Part shown: one piece after another, positions 1 to 7,217 of the stretch
Position numbering within the stretch: position 1 is the stretch's first letter
How the letters are laid out: every line of letters begins with the position of its first letter
Origin: Actinomycetes bacterium
GTDB taxonomy: Bacteria > Actinomycetota > Acidimicrobiia > Acidimicrobiales > Microtrichaceae
Assembly: GCA_023423475.1 (NCBI GenBank)
Contig: JAFAFN010000424.1
Location: forward strand, 1-17,265
Reading direction: 5' to 3'
DNA length: 17,265 bases
Notes under the pieces: generated by a model
The model's database searches: none
Told to the model about the DNA's origin: nothing
Seen by the model: the letters and a program-made list of their open reading frames with translations, nothing else
Position numbers and translations under genes: made by a program

Positions 1-750
1 GACCTGGTCAGAGATGCACTGGCTGATCGTCACTGCCTGCCCTGGCAGTCCTGCGTCGCCGGTGATCGTGATGACCTCGCCATCGTCGACCGCGGTGGAG
101 GTCGCCTCGAAAACGAGCTCCTCCTGCCGAACCGTTTCGAACCCCACGGGCGACCACCTCATCGCGGCACCGGACGTGGCATCGAGACCCGCTGCCACGA
201 CACATCGGCCCACGTTCGCCGCACAGTCGACCGTGCCTGCTGGGGTCGAGAGCTGGCGATCGACCGCGAGCTCGACCGGCTCCACCGGTTCCATGACCGG
301 GGCCCCGCACCAGGCGAGCAGTCCCTCGGTGTCGACCGAACCCGAGTACGCCTGGTCGACGACCTCGCCGGCGCACACGGCAACGAACACAGCACCGTCG
401 CCCTCGGCGGGGTCGTCGAAGGTCACGGTGACTCGGTCGCCGTCCTCGAGGTCGAGCACTGGTGACACGGTGAGCCCGGACGGGGCGAGCGAGGCTGGCA
501 GAGTCGCTGCGACCGTCGTCGTCGTGGAAGTCGCAGGACGCTCGGCCGTGACCGCGTGCGGCTCATGTCGGCTACCGATCAGCACTGCGGCGACACCGAG
601 AAGGACTGCCGCCGCAACAGCCGGCACAGCGACCAGCACTCTCCGGTGGCGACGACGCTGTCGAGCCCGCTCACGAATCTCCTCCGGCGGCGGGGGATCC
701 TCCACGAGAAGGGATGGAAGCTGCGCAAGCCGTTCGGAAATGTCAGACAT
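1..750 (-). CDS. Membrane-anchored anti-sigma-like protein with neocarzinostatin-like domains (3' end off window)
   Basis: The 250 visible residues start at the ATG at 750-748, which overlaps the sigma gene stop by 8 bases and has a strong AAGGAGG six bases upstream. Residues 1-37 are charged and cytoplasmic (an Arg-rich patch at 28-37). Residues 38-59 form one membrane helix, followed by a Thr/Pro-rich linker to about 90. Residues 92-207 resemble the neocarzinostatin/macromomycin beta-sandwich: an opening LTVSP..DLEDGDRVTVT strand pair, a Cys pair at 126/148, and a GTVDC...C loop with C176/C183, matching the two disulfides of that fold. A second copy begins near 211 (DDGEVITITG, C245 in ISQC) and is cut by the window edge. 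Position and topology suggest it senses an outside signal and controls the sigma factor. No canonical zinc anti-sigma motif is visible, so the anti-sigma role is inferred. Ligand unknown; no enediyne genes are nearby. Confidence 0.75.
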   Translation of the reverse strand, partial: MSDISERLAQLPSLLVEDPPPPEEIRERARQRRRHRRVLVAVPAVAAAVLLGVAAVLIGSRHEPHAVTAERPATSTTTTVAATLPASLAPSGLTVSPVLDLEDGDRVTVTFDDPAEGDGAVFVAVCAGEVVDQAYSGSVDTEGLLAWCGAPVMEPVEPVELAVDRQLSTPAGTVDCAANVGRCVVAAGLDATSGAAMRWSPVGFETVRQEELVFEATSTAVDDGEVITITGDAGLPGQAVTISQCISDQV

Positions 751-1231
751 CGGTGGCCTCCTTGGCCAGTTCCGCCGTCAGGCGCGCTCGCGCCGAATGC
801 AGTGTCGATGACACCGTCCCCTGGGAGATCCCCATCGCCGCCGCGACGTCGTTGGTCGACAAGTCCGCGACATGGCGGAGGACCATCGCCTCACGCTCGC
901 GAGGGGTCAGTGCGGCCAGCGCCTCCCACAGATCGGCCGGCCACATCGGCGGCGGTGATTCCCTCTGAGCACCTGCCGAGGCTGTTCGCCACAATCGACC
1001 CTCTTGTCGTTCGCGCCGGAGGCGTCGATGCGCCACGTTCAGCGCCGTTCGGTTGACCCACCCACCCGGCGACACCATCGCGGCGACCCTCTGCCATCGT
1101 TCGAATGCACGAGTGAACGCCTCATCAGCGGCTTCGGACGCAAGGGACGCCCGGCCGGTGATCGCCGTGACCGATGCGACCACCTTCGGACGCTCGTCGC
1201 GGTACCAGGTGTCGAAGTCGAGCTGAGCCAT
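743..1231 (-). CDS. ECF-type RNA polymerase sigma factor
   Basis: A 162-residue sigma-70 family protein of the short two-domain (ECF) type. Residues 5-75 form region 2, with the core-binding and -10 recognition helices (DEAFTRAFERW, then GGWVNRTALN and an Arg-rich helix). A variable linker spans about 76-98. Residues 100-155 form region 4, with LTPREREAMVLRHVADLS followed by the helix-turn-helix AAAMGISQGTVSSTLHSAR, which reads -35 elements. The ATG at 1231 directly follows an in-frame GTG at 1234 that is the alternative start; GGGAGG lies just upstream. It probably directs RNA polymerase to a small regulon and is held by the membrane protein whose gene it overlaps by 8 bases. ECF genes are commonly autoregulated with their anti-sigma partner, but no matching promoter could be assigned here. 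Confidence 0.88.
   Translation of the reverse strand: MAQLDFDTWYRDERPKVVASVTAITGRASLASEAADEAFTRAFERWQRVAAMVSPGGWVNRTALNVAHRRLRRERQEGRLWRTASAGAQRESPPPMWPADLWEALAALTPREREAMVLRHVADLSTNDVAAAMGISQGTVSSTLHSARARLTAELAKEATDV
757..763 (-). promoter_or_regulatory. Ribosome binding site for the anti-sigma-like gene
   Basis: AAGGAGG on the minus strand lies inside the last codons of the sigma gene, six bases before the ATG at 750. It supports this start and independent translation despite the 8-base overlap. Confidence 0.75.
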
Positions 1232-1354
1232 CACCCTCCCAAGTCACGACGGCCCATTCTCGTTGGGAGCTGACACGCAGGACTTCGAATGTCGCTGGAC
1301 CCGCACCGATTCGTCGACGCGTGCTGCGGAGCTCCTCCAGCCCGAGTGGCGGCA

Positions 1355-1942
1355 TCACCGCGGATCGGATGCGAGGCGACTGTGCACGTGCATGTCGTGC
1401 CAGCCGTCGACGTGAAGGAGCGCACTGCGCGACGTGCCCTCGACAAGGAACCCAGCGCGTTCCGCAACGCGACACGACGCCGGATTCAGCGCGGAGTGGA
1501 GCAGCTCGATCCGGTGCAACCCGGCAACGTCGAACGCCCACTCCGACAATGCCGAAGCGGCGCGGGAGGCGAGCTGTGAACCTCGGGCGTCGGGCAAGAC
1601 CCAGTAAGTGACTTCCCCGATGCCGGTGCGAAGGTCCTTCAGATAGAGGCTGATCCGACCGAAGACTTCGCTGCTGTCCTGTGCACCGATGACCCACGAT
1701 CCGACGGACTCCTCGCGCCAGCTGGACCGGGCTCGTGCAATCCACTCGTCTGCCTCGATCTCCGAGTCCATCCGCATGAGGTGCCAACGCTGGATGTCCG
1801 GATCGGCGAACGCTGATCTGACGGCGACAGCGTCGTACGATGCCCATGGCCGGAGGCGCACCGACACGTCGACGCTGATCTCGGGCTGTTCGCTGCGACC
1901 GAGCGAGCCGGATGGAACGACGGGTGGGGTCAGCCTCGGCAT
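1355..1942 (-). CDS. GNAT family N-acetyltransferase (RimJ/RimL-like)
   Basis: Up to 195 residues of the GNAT fold, which transfers an acetyl group from acetyl-CoA to an amine of a protein, antibiotic or metabolite. Visible marks are the opening RLRPW strand (29-33), a strand ending in YWVLPDARG followed by an acetyl-CoA-binding helix (113-135), and the C-terminal LNPASCRVAERAGFLVEGT (152-170), the usual N..S..VAE.aGF..EG signature of the RimJ/RimL subgroup. The substrate cannot be told. The first 25 residues are atypical and have no good ribosome site, so the true start may be an in-frame GTG at 1867 or 1861, which would place RLRPW at the N-terminus as is usual. It lies upstream of the sigma gene with a 123-base gap and need not be co-transcribed. 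Confidence 0.8.
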   Translation of the reverse strand: MPRLTPPVVPSGSLGRSEQPEISVDVSVRLRPWASYDAVAVRSAFADPDIQRWHLMRMDSEIEADEWIARARSSWREESVGSWVIGAQDSSEVFGRISLYLKDLRTGIGEVTYWVLPDARGSQLASRAASALSEWAFDVAGLHRIELLHSALNPASCRVAERAGFLVEGTSRSALLHVDGWHDMHVHSRLASDPR

Positions 1943-2265
1943 GGCCCGAGACTGCCACGTCGATGCTCAGACCTGGATCGAGTTGCGACGCTCGAACCTC
2001 GGAGTTCTGGCCTACGCCGGAATGCAACCACCCTCCGCCCCGCCGGAGCGTCAGGTCCTGCCGCTCGAGGACAACGCCTGTAGATCCCGACGGCAGGTGG
2101 CCAGAGTGCTCAACCAGGATGGCCAAATCTCGGCCACGTTGAGCCGAATCGGGTGATTTCGGCCGCGTTGGCATGGCTGTCCCGGTTGCAAGCGTCACGG
2201 TAGTTGGCCAGGATTTCTGACCGCCCGGAGGCCGGACCGGAGCGCCATCGACCCAGCAGCCCCGA
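1943..2265. other. Gene-free stretch between GNAT and MFS genes
   Basis: No frame here codes for a recognisable protein. Open frames cross it on both strands, but their translations are Arg/Ser-rich low-complexity shadows without motifs. The right half carries short degenerate direct repeats (listed separately). No clear intrinsic terminator was found after the MFS stop at 2266. Confidence 0.55.
2119..2230. repeat. Degenerate direct repeats, possible IS21-like element end
   Basis: Two 15-bp units, ATCTCGGCCACGTTG (2127-2141) and ATTTCGGCCGCGTTG (2156-2170), match at 13 of 15 positions with a 29-base period. A looser third unit follows: TGGCCAGGATTTCTGACC near 2205 echoes TGGCCAAATCTCGGCC at 2120. 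Multiple short terminal repeats of this TGGCC..ATTTCGGCC..GTTG kind occur at ends of IS21-family elements, which is known from that family. No istA or istB remnant is visible, so this would be a solo end. Chance repetition in GC-rich DNA is possible. Confidence 0.35.
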
Positions 2266-3792
2266 CTACGCCTTCGTGGGATGGGGGATGGTGTGCGCTG
2301 GAGCGGCGGCGGCGATCGCGACGTCGACCCCGGACGTCGGCTGCGCCGGGCGGTGGCGACCGACGAGGAAGATCAGGACGATCCCGAGTGCCGAGACCAC
2401 GACGAGCGAGACCGACGCTGCTCGGAACCCTGCCGCCAGTGCGTCGCCAGCCGTCTCGCCGGCGCCCTGTCGGTCCGTTGACACGACCGAGTACAGCGCG
2501 GCCACGATGGCCGTCATGACGGCCGCTCCGACGTACCGGGCCATGTTCGAGATGCCCGATGCGGCACCGACCTGGGAGGCGTCGACCGAGCTCGTCGCGA
2601 CGGAGGAGCACGGGTTGTTCGACAGGCACATGCCGATCGCCGCGAGCACGAGCGGCAGGACGAACAGCCCGTAACCCCACGTCGATCGAGTGCCGAGGAG
2701 GAGCGCGAACCCTGCCGTCATGAGGATGAACCCGACGCCGATCACGATCCGCGTCCCGAACTTCGACGCCAGCTTCGGGACTGCGGGCGTGAGCGCCACC
2801 ATGCCGACGGTCGCCGGCAACGTCGCAAGACCTGCCTGGAGCGGCGTCATACCAAGTGTCGAGGGGTCCTGGAAGAACAGGCTGAGCACGAACATCAGTC
2901 CGTTGATCGCCGCAGCGCCGATCAGGATGCCGAGTGTCGCCCCGATCAGCATCTTGTTCTTCAATAGGTCGAGATCGACGAGCGGTGCGGGGACCTTCCG
3001 CTCGACGACCGCGAACGCGACGATCGACGCGACAGCGACCGCGAAGCACGCCAAGGTGGGCACCGACATCCAGCCCCAGGTGGAGCCCTGGCTCACGCCG
3101 AGTATGAACGGGGCGAGGACGAGCGCGATGAGGACTGTCCCGAGCCAGTCGATCGAGCGACTGCGGTTCGGGTCGGAGGACTCCGACACGGCCTTCAGCG
3201 TCACCGGCACGAGGGCGGCGGCGATCACGGCATCGAGCCAGAACAGCGCCTGCCAGCCGAGGGAGTCGACGAGCACCCCACCGATGAGCGGGCCGGCCGC
3301 CGCCCCGATCGCGGACGCTGACCCCCAGTACGACACCGCTCGGAGGCGTTCGCTGCCGCTCGACGCGATGGTGAGCAGGCTCAGCCCGCTCGCGAGGAGC
3401 GTCGAGCCGGCGGCGCCCTGGATGCACCGACCGACGATCACGGCGATGCCACCGGGGGCGATCGCGATGAGCGCGCAGGACGCGATGAACAACAGGAGCC
3501 CACCGAGGAAGATCTTGCGGCGGCCGAACACGTCGCCGAGCGCACCGGAGGTGACGATGCAGGCCGCGCCGACCAGGGAGTAGCCGGTGACGGCCCACTG
3601 CAGGGTGCTGATCGGCGTGTCGAGGTCGTCGCCGATCGCCGGGAGGAGGATGGTCACGGCACTCGTGTTCGCGTTGACGATGAGCGTCGACACGCACGCG
3701 GCGACCATGACGCCCATTCCTGCCTTCCGATCGATGCCCGTGGTGGGCGTCTCGGTGTTGCCGGCTGCGTCAGCGCTCGCCGCGTCGGTCAT
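2266..3792 (-). CDS. DHA2-type MFS drug/metabolite exporter (second copy)
   Basis: A 508-residue major facilitator with about 14 membrane helices, the DHA2 (EmrB/QacA-like) layout, expected to expel small molecules by proton antiport. Visible motifs are motif A at 86-93 (GDVFGRRK) between helices 2 and 3, the conserved Arg in GRCIQGAAGS (R122) and the motif C helix GAAAGPLIGG, typical of exporters. The cytoplasmic N-terminal 20 residues and C-terminal tail are short and polar. The ATG at 3792 overlaps the TGA of the M20 peptidase gene (ATGA), so translation is probably coupled; the frame stays open further upstream, but that part overlaps the peptidase and has no protein-like content. It is the last gene of the six-gene unit. 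Its substrate may be a product or toxic by-product of the peptidase pathway, which is inference. Confidence 0.88.
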   Translation of the reverse strand: MTDAASADAAGNTETPTTGIDRKAGMGVMVAACVSTLIVNANTSAVTILLPAIGDDLDTPISTLQWAVTGYSLVGAACIVTSGALGDVFGRRKIFLGGLLLFIASCALIAIAPGGIAVIVGRCIQGAAGSTLLASGLSLLTIASSGSERLRAVSYWGSASAIGAAAGPLIGGVLVDSLGWQALFWLDAVIAAALVPVTLKAVSESSDPNRSRSIDWLGTVLIALVLAPFILGVSQGSTWGWMSVPTLACFAVAVASIVAFAVVERKVPAPLVDLDLLKNKMLIGATLGILIGAAAINGLMFVLSLFFQDPSTLGMTPLQAGLATLPATVGMVALTPAVPKLASKFGTRIVIGVGFILMTAGFALLLGTRSTWGYGLFVLPLVLAAIGMCLSNNPCSSVATSSVDASQVGAASGISNMARYVGAAVMTAIVAALYSVVSTDRQGAGETAGDALAAGFRAASVSLVVVSALGIVLIFLVGRHRPAQPTSGVDVAIAAAAPAHTIPHPTKA

Positions 3793-5153
3793 CGTCGTGT
3801 CGCCGCCTGCGCGGCGAAGTTCTGGAGGAACCGGGCTTCGACGATGGCCATGTTCTCGATCTCGCTCGGGTCGACGCTCTCGTTCGGCGCGTGGATCAGG
3901 CAGAGCGGCTCTTCGACGCCGATGAGGGTGATCTCCGCGTCGGGGAACGTCTCCTGGAACACGTTGCACAACGGGATGGAACCGCCCTGGCCCTCGAAGG
4001 TGGCGTCGCGACCGTAGACCTCGCGCATCGCCGTGGTCATCGAATCGATCGCTGGCCCCGACGTGGCACCGATGAATGGCTCTCCGTCGGCTTCGCGTTC
4101 GCAGCTGACCTTGACACCCCACGGAGCGACTGCGCCGAGGTGGGCGATGAGCGCGTCCTGCGCTGCAGTGGCGTCCATCCCGGGCGGCACTCGCAGGTTC
4201 AGTCGTGCCCTGGCGGTCGCGTTGATCGCTGCGGACGAGCCGACCACCGGTGGGCAGTCGATGCCGAGCACGGTGAGCGCCGGTCGGGCCCACAGCATGT
4301 CCGAGACGCGACCCGAGCCGACCAGCTCGACGCCATCGAGCACGCCGGCGTCGGTTCGGAACTGCTCTGCCGGGTAGTCGGCGCCGTCCCACGTCTGGGT
4401 GTTGTCGAGCCCTTGCACGGTGGTGTTGCCGTGTTTGTCGCGCAGCGTCGCCAACATCGCGATCAGCGCGGCGAGCGCGTCGGGCGCCGCACCACCGAAC
4501 ATGCCGGAGTGCACCGGGCTGGCGAGGGCTTCGACGGTCACCACCACGTTCGCCAGGCCGCGGAGCGTGCTGGTGAGACTCGGTTGACCCACCGCGAAGT
4601 TGCCCGCGTCGCACACGAGGATGGCGTCGGCACGGAGGAGGTCCGCGTGTTTCGGGACGAAGTCCTCGAGACCGCCGGTGCCTTGTTCCTCTGACCCCTC
4701 GCCGACAATCTTGACGTTGACGGGCAGGTCGTCACCGAGCGCTCGGAGCGCGGTGAGGTGCATCGCGATGTTGCCCTTGCAGTCCGCGGCGCCGCGGCCG
4801 TACCAGCGGCCGTCCTTGTCGGTGAGCTCCCACACGGGGGTGTTCCAGGCTGCATCGTCGAGCGGCGGCTGGACGTCGTGATGGAAGTACAGCAGCACGG
4901 TCGGGGCGCCCTCGGGTCCGGGGATGTGGCCGGTGACCGCCATCGAACCGTCGGAGGTCTCGTGGGCCGCGACGTCTTGCACCCCGACCGTCGGGAAGGT
5001 CGCGAGCAGCCAATCGACCATCTTCTGGCACTCCTCCGGCGGCGAGTCGTCGGGGTTGTGGACCGAGCGGAACGCGACCATCTCCGCGAGGTCCTTGCGA
5101 GCTTGTGGCATGAGTGCGTGCACCTTGGCGCGCAGGTCATCGACGTCGGACAT
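3789..5153 (-). CDS. M20 family metallo-dipeptidase
   Basis: A 454-residue zinc-dependent exopeptidase of the M20 family (carnosinase/PepV/DapE relatives), full length for the group. The metal site is intact: H91-x-D93 in YFHHDVQPP, D124 in GRGAADCKG, the E155-E156 pair in GSEEQG (general base and metal ligand), D182 in CDAGN, and H421 in LIHAPNES. Residues about 200-310 form the dimerisation/lid domain, including a conserved VHSGMFGG. No signal peptide, so it acts in the cytoplasm. The family removes N-terminal residues from di- or short peptides or deacylates amino acids; DKDGRWYGRG is typical of the dipeptidase branch. The start at 5153 lies 1 base after the upstream MFS stop, with GGAG seven bases before it. 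Flanking exporters and the amino-acid antiporter imply that its substrate or product is transported. Confidence 0.9.
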   Translation of the reverse strand: MSDVDDLRAKVHALMPQARKDLAEMVAFRSVHNPDDSPPEECQKMVDWLLATFPTVGVQDVAAHETSDGSMAVTGHIPGPEGAPTVLLYFHHDVQPPLDDAAWNTPVWELTDKDGRWYGRGAADCKGNIAMHLTALRALGDDLPVNVKIVGEGSEEQGTGGLEDFVPKHADLLRADAILVCDAGNFAVGQPSLTSTLRGLANVVVTVEALASPVHSGMFGGAAPDALAALIAMLATLRDKHGNTTVQGLDNTQTWDGADYPAEQFRTDAGVLDGVELVGSGRVSDMLWARPALTVLGIDCPPVVGSSAAINATARARLNLRVPPGMDATAAQDALIAHLGAVAPWGVKVSCEREADGEPFIGATSGPAIDSMTTAMREVYGRDATFEGQGGSIPLCNVFQETFPDAEITLIGVEEPLCLIHAPNESVDPSEIENMAIVEARFLQNFAAQAATRR

Positions 5154-5154
5154 G

Positions 5155-6765
5155 TCAGGACTCCGATCTTCCGGGGTTCGAGATGGTGGGGACGTTTGCG
5201 GTGCTGGTGGATCCGCTGCTGCTTGGCCACAGGAGGATCACGGTGAGCCCTGCGACGGCGACGATCGCCGCGGTCGCGACCATGGTGTGCGCCACACCGG
5301 TCGTGAACGCGTCGATCGACGCATCGCTGACCTTCGACGCGAGCTCTCCCGGCAGCTTGGACAGGGTCTCGTCGAAGGTGCTGGAGCCGACGAGCGCATC
5401 TTGGGTCTGAGAGATCTCGGACGGGGTGAGTCCGGCAGCTCTCGCCGCAGCCTCGCCGCCTTGTCCGGTGAAACCTCGTGCGAGAGCGGAGAGCACGGCG
5501 ACACCCAACGCGCCGCCCACCATGGACGACATCTTGAACAGTCCGGCGGCGGCGCCTGCGAGTTCGGTGGGCACGTCGCCAACGGCGGTGTTGGACACCG
5601 GGGTCGACAACAGGCCGAGTCCGACGCCGATGACCACCAAGGCCCCGGCGAGCAGCAACATCGTCGAGGCGTCCGTGAGGAAGCCGAGCGTCGCGCATCC
5701 TGCGGCGAGCACGAACAGTCCGGTCACCACCGGAACCTTGGCGCCCCGGCGCTGGTCGAGGCGTCCGCCGAGTGGGATGAACACGAAGATCCCGAGTGTC
5801 GAAGGGAGCATCAACAGTCCCGCTTCGACCGCGTCGTAGCCGCGGGCGTTCTGCAGCCACAGGACGAGCAGGTAGCTGAGTCCGCCGAAGGCGAGGTTCA
5901 TCGACAGGTTCGCGGTGAGCGCACCGTCGTAGGGACGCAGTCGGAACAGGGCGAGATCGACGAGCGGGTCGCTGACGCGCCGTTCGATGATCACCCAGAC
6001 GCCGGCGAGCGCCACCGCTGCTGCGAGCAGCCCGAGGATGAGTGGGTCGCTCCAGCCGACAGAGGGGCCGTCGGTCAATGCGAACAGCAGTGCGAAGACG
6101 GCGAGCGCGATCGTGGAGAGGCCAGCCCAGTCGATACGACGAGACGCATCGGGATCCCTCGACTCGACCGTGAACGCGTGGTTCACCGCGATCGCGGCGA
6201 CCGCGATCGGCAGGTTGAGCCAGAACAACCAACGCCATCCGATCGAGTCGGTGAGCACCCCGCCGATCGCGGGACCGATCGCCTGGCCTCCCCACGCCAC
6301 CGCCTGCCAGATGCCGAACGCCGTCAGCTGCGCCGCCCCGGTGAACTCGATGGGGATGAGCGCGAGCGTGGCCGGGAGGATCAGGGCTGCCCCGACGCCC
6401 ATGAGGCCACGGCCGAGGATCAGCACCTCGACGCCCGGTGCGACTGCCGCGACGATCGAGCACGCGGCGAAGACGAGGATGCCGACCTGAAGGATCAGGC
6501 GTCGACCGAAGAGGTCGCCGAACCGGCCTGCTGCGATCACCAGCGCACCTGCGACCAGACTGAAGGCGTTGTTCGCCCACTGCAGCGCACCCAGGTCAGC
6601 GTCGAACTCGTCGGCGATCGTCGGGATCGCGACGCCGAGGTCCGCGAACGCGAGCCAGACGAGCCCTGCCGCAGCACAGATCGCAGCGAGAGAGCTCCAC
6701 GGACGTGAGGCACCGCCCCCGTTGCTGGTCCCGACCGCTGTGTCAGGGTCGGGGCCACGGCTCAC
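5155..6765 (-). CDS. DHA2-type MFS drug/metabolite exporter (first copy)
   Basis: A 536-residue MFS transporter with about 14 helices of the DHA2 drug:proton antiporter type. A polar N-terminus (1-22) precedes helix 1 (about 25-48). Motif A is at 83-89 (GDLFGRR), and motif C-like GGQAIGPAIGG is in helix 5. A large outside loop before the last helix (ARGFTGQGG... to FDETLSKLPGELASKVSD, about 60 residues) is typical of DHA2 proteins. The GTG start at 6765 overlaps the TGA of the upstream small gene (GTGA), with no separate ribosome site, which suggests coupling. It shares family and topology with the other MFS gene of the unit, but the two are clearly diverged (different N-termini and loops), so they do not look like a recent duplication. 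The exported compound is unknown. Confidence 0.88.
   Translation of the reverse strand: MSRGPDPDTAVGTSNGGGASRPWSSLAAICAAAGLVWLAFADLGVAIPTIADEFDADLGALQWANNAFSLVAGALVIAAGRFGDLFGRRLILQVGILVFAACSIVAAVAPGVEVLILGRGLMGVGAALILPATLALIPIEFTGAAQLTAFGIWQAVAWGGQAIGPAIGGVLTDSIGWRWLFWLNLPIAVAAIAVNHAFTVESRDPDASRRIDWAGLSTIALAVFALLFALTDGPSVGWSDPLILGLLAAAVALAGVWVIIERRVSDPLVDLALFRLRPYDGALTANLSMNLAFGGLSYLLVLWLQNARGYDAVEAGLLMLPSTLGIFVFIPLGGRLDQRRGAKVPVVTGLFVLAAGCATLGFLTDASTMLLLAGALVVIGVGLGLLSTPVSNTAVGDVPTELAGAAAGLFKMSSMVGGALGVAVLSALARGFTGQGGEAAARAAGLTPSEISQTQDALVGSSTFDETLSKLPGELASKVSDASIDAFTTGVAHTMVATAAIVAVAGLTVILLWPSSSGSTSTANVPTISNPGRSES
5161..5164 (-). promoter_or_regulatory. Ribosome binding site for the M20 peptidase
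   Basis: GGAG on the minus strand lies within the last codons of the upstream MFS gene, seven bases before the ATG at 5153, and supports that start. Confidence 0.55.
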
Positions 6766-7217
6766 GATCGGACCACGTCACGGAGGTCGAGGTCGCCGAC
6801 GAACTCCTGCAGCTTGGCCAGCTGATCCGGGCAGTACACCGAGGCCGCGATGAGCGCCCCTTCGACGGCGTCGCGATCTAGGTCGGTCGCTCTGAAGTAG
6901 AAGGCTCCGCCGACACCGATGTGGGCCTTGATCCACCCCTGGAGTGCTTCGTCGTCACCGATCCGGCAGACGGTGCCGCCATCGGTGCCGTAGATCTTGG
7001 CGACTTGTTCCGCGTCGAGCGGAGTGGCGATCCCGGCTGCGTCGTACAGCTCGATGAGCTCGGCTGCCTTCTCCTTCGCCTCGGTGCTGTCGCGGTCGTA
7101 GTCCCAGGCGACGAACATCACGACGAGCAGCGCTGCCATGACGACGCCGACCACGATCCAGATCGTCCGATGCTCTCGCCGGAGCTCGTCATGATCGAGG
7201 GTGGAGAACTCGCTCAT
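6762..7217 (-). CDS. Small single-pass membrane protein, DUF732-like
   Basis: A 151-residue protein. Residues 1-17 are charged and cytoplasmic, 18-38 form one membrane helix (signal anchor), and the remaining 110 residues should lie outside the membrane. Two cysteines only, C84 (GGTVCRIG) and C129 (ASVYCPDQL), could form a disulfide. The A..A..YCP..L ending recalls actinobacterial DUF732 domains, but similarity is weak and judged by eye. The start is well supported: AGGAGG lies six bases upstream, and the ATG overlaps the stop of the antiporter gene (ATGA). Its stop overlaps the next MFS gene in turn. Being locked between two transporters, it may be an accessory subunit or an outside sensor of that transport step. 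No function is known. Confidence 0.75.
   Translation of the reverse strand: MSEFSTLDHDELRREHRTIWIVVGVVMAALLVVMFVAWDYDRDSTEAKEKAAELIELYDAAGIATPLDAEQVAKIYGTDGGTVCRIGDDEALQGWIKAHIGVGGAFYFRATDLDRDAVEGALIAASVYCPDQLAKLQEFVGDLDLRDVVRS

Noticed and set aside
1125..2198. Long minus-strand open frame crossing the GNAT and sigma genes
   Set aside because: It overlaps the GNAT gene in another frame and its translation is Arg/Ser-rich with no motif; GC-rich codon bias keeps such frames open.
2224..2239. CCGG-rich self-complementary run after the second MFS gene considered as a terminator
   Set aside because: Only 4-bp stems with competing pairings and no T tract.
2195..3697. 500-residue minus-strand frame over the second MFS gene
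   Set aside because: Extremely Arg/Pro/His-rich and out of frame with a clear 14-helix transporter on the same strand.
3793..4614. Upstream in-frame extension of the second MFS gene
   Set aside because: Runs through the M20 peptidase in a different frame with Arg-rich nonsense; the MTDAAS start at 3792 gives a normal DHA2 length and an ATGA junction.
4538..6708. Very long open frames on both strands over the first MFS gene and the peptidase
   Set aside because: Compositions dominated by Arg, Asp, Glu or Gly repeats without domains; shadows of the real genes.
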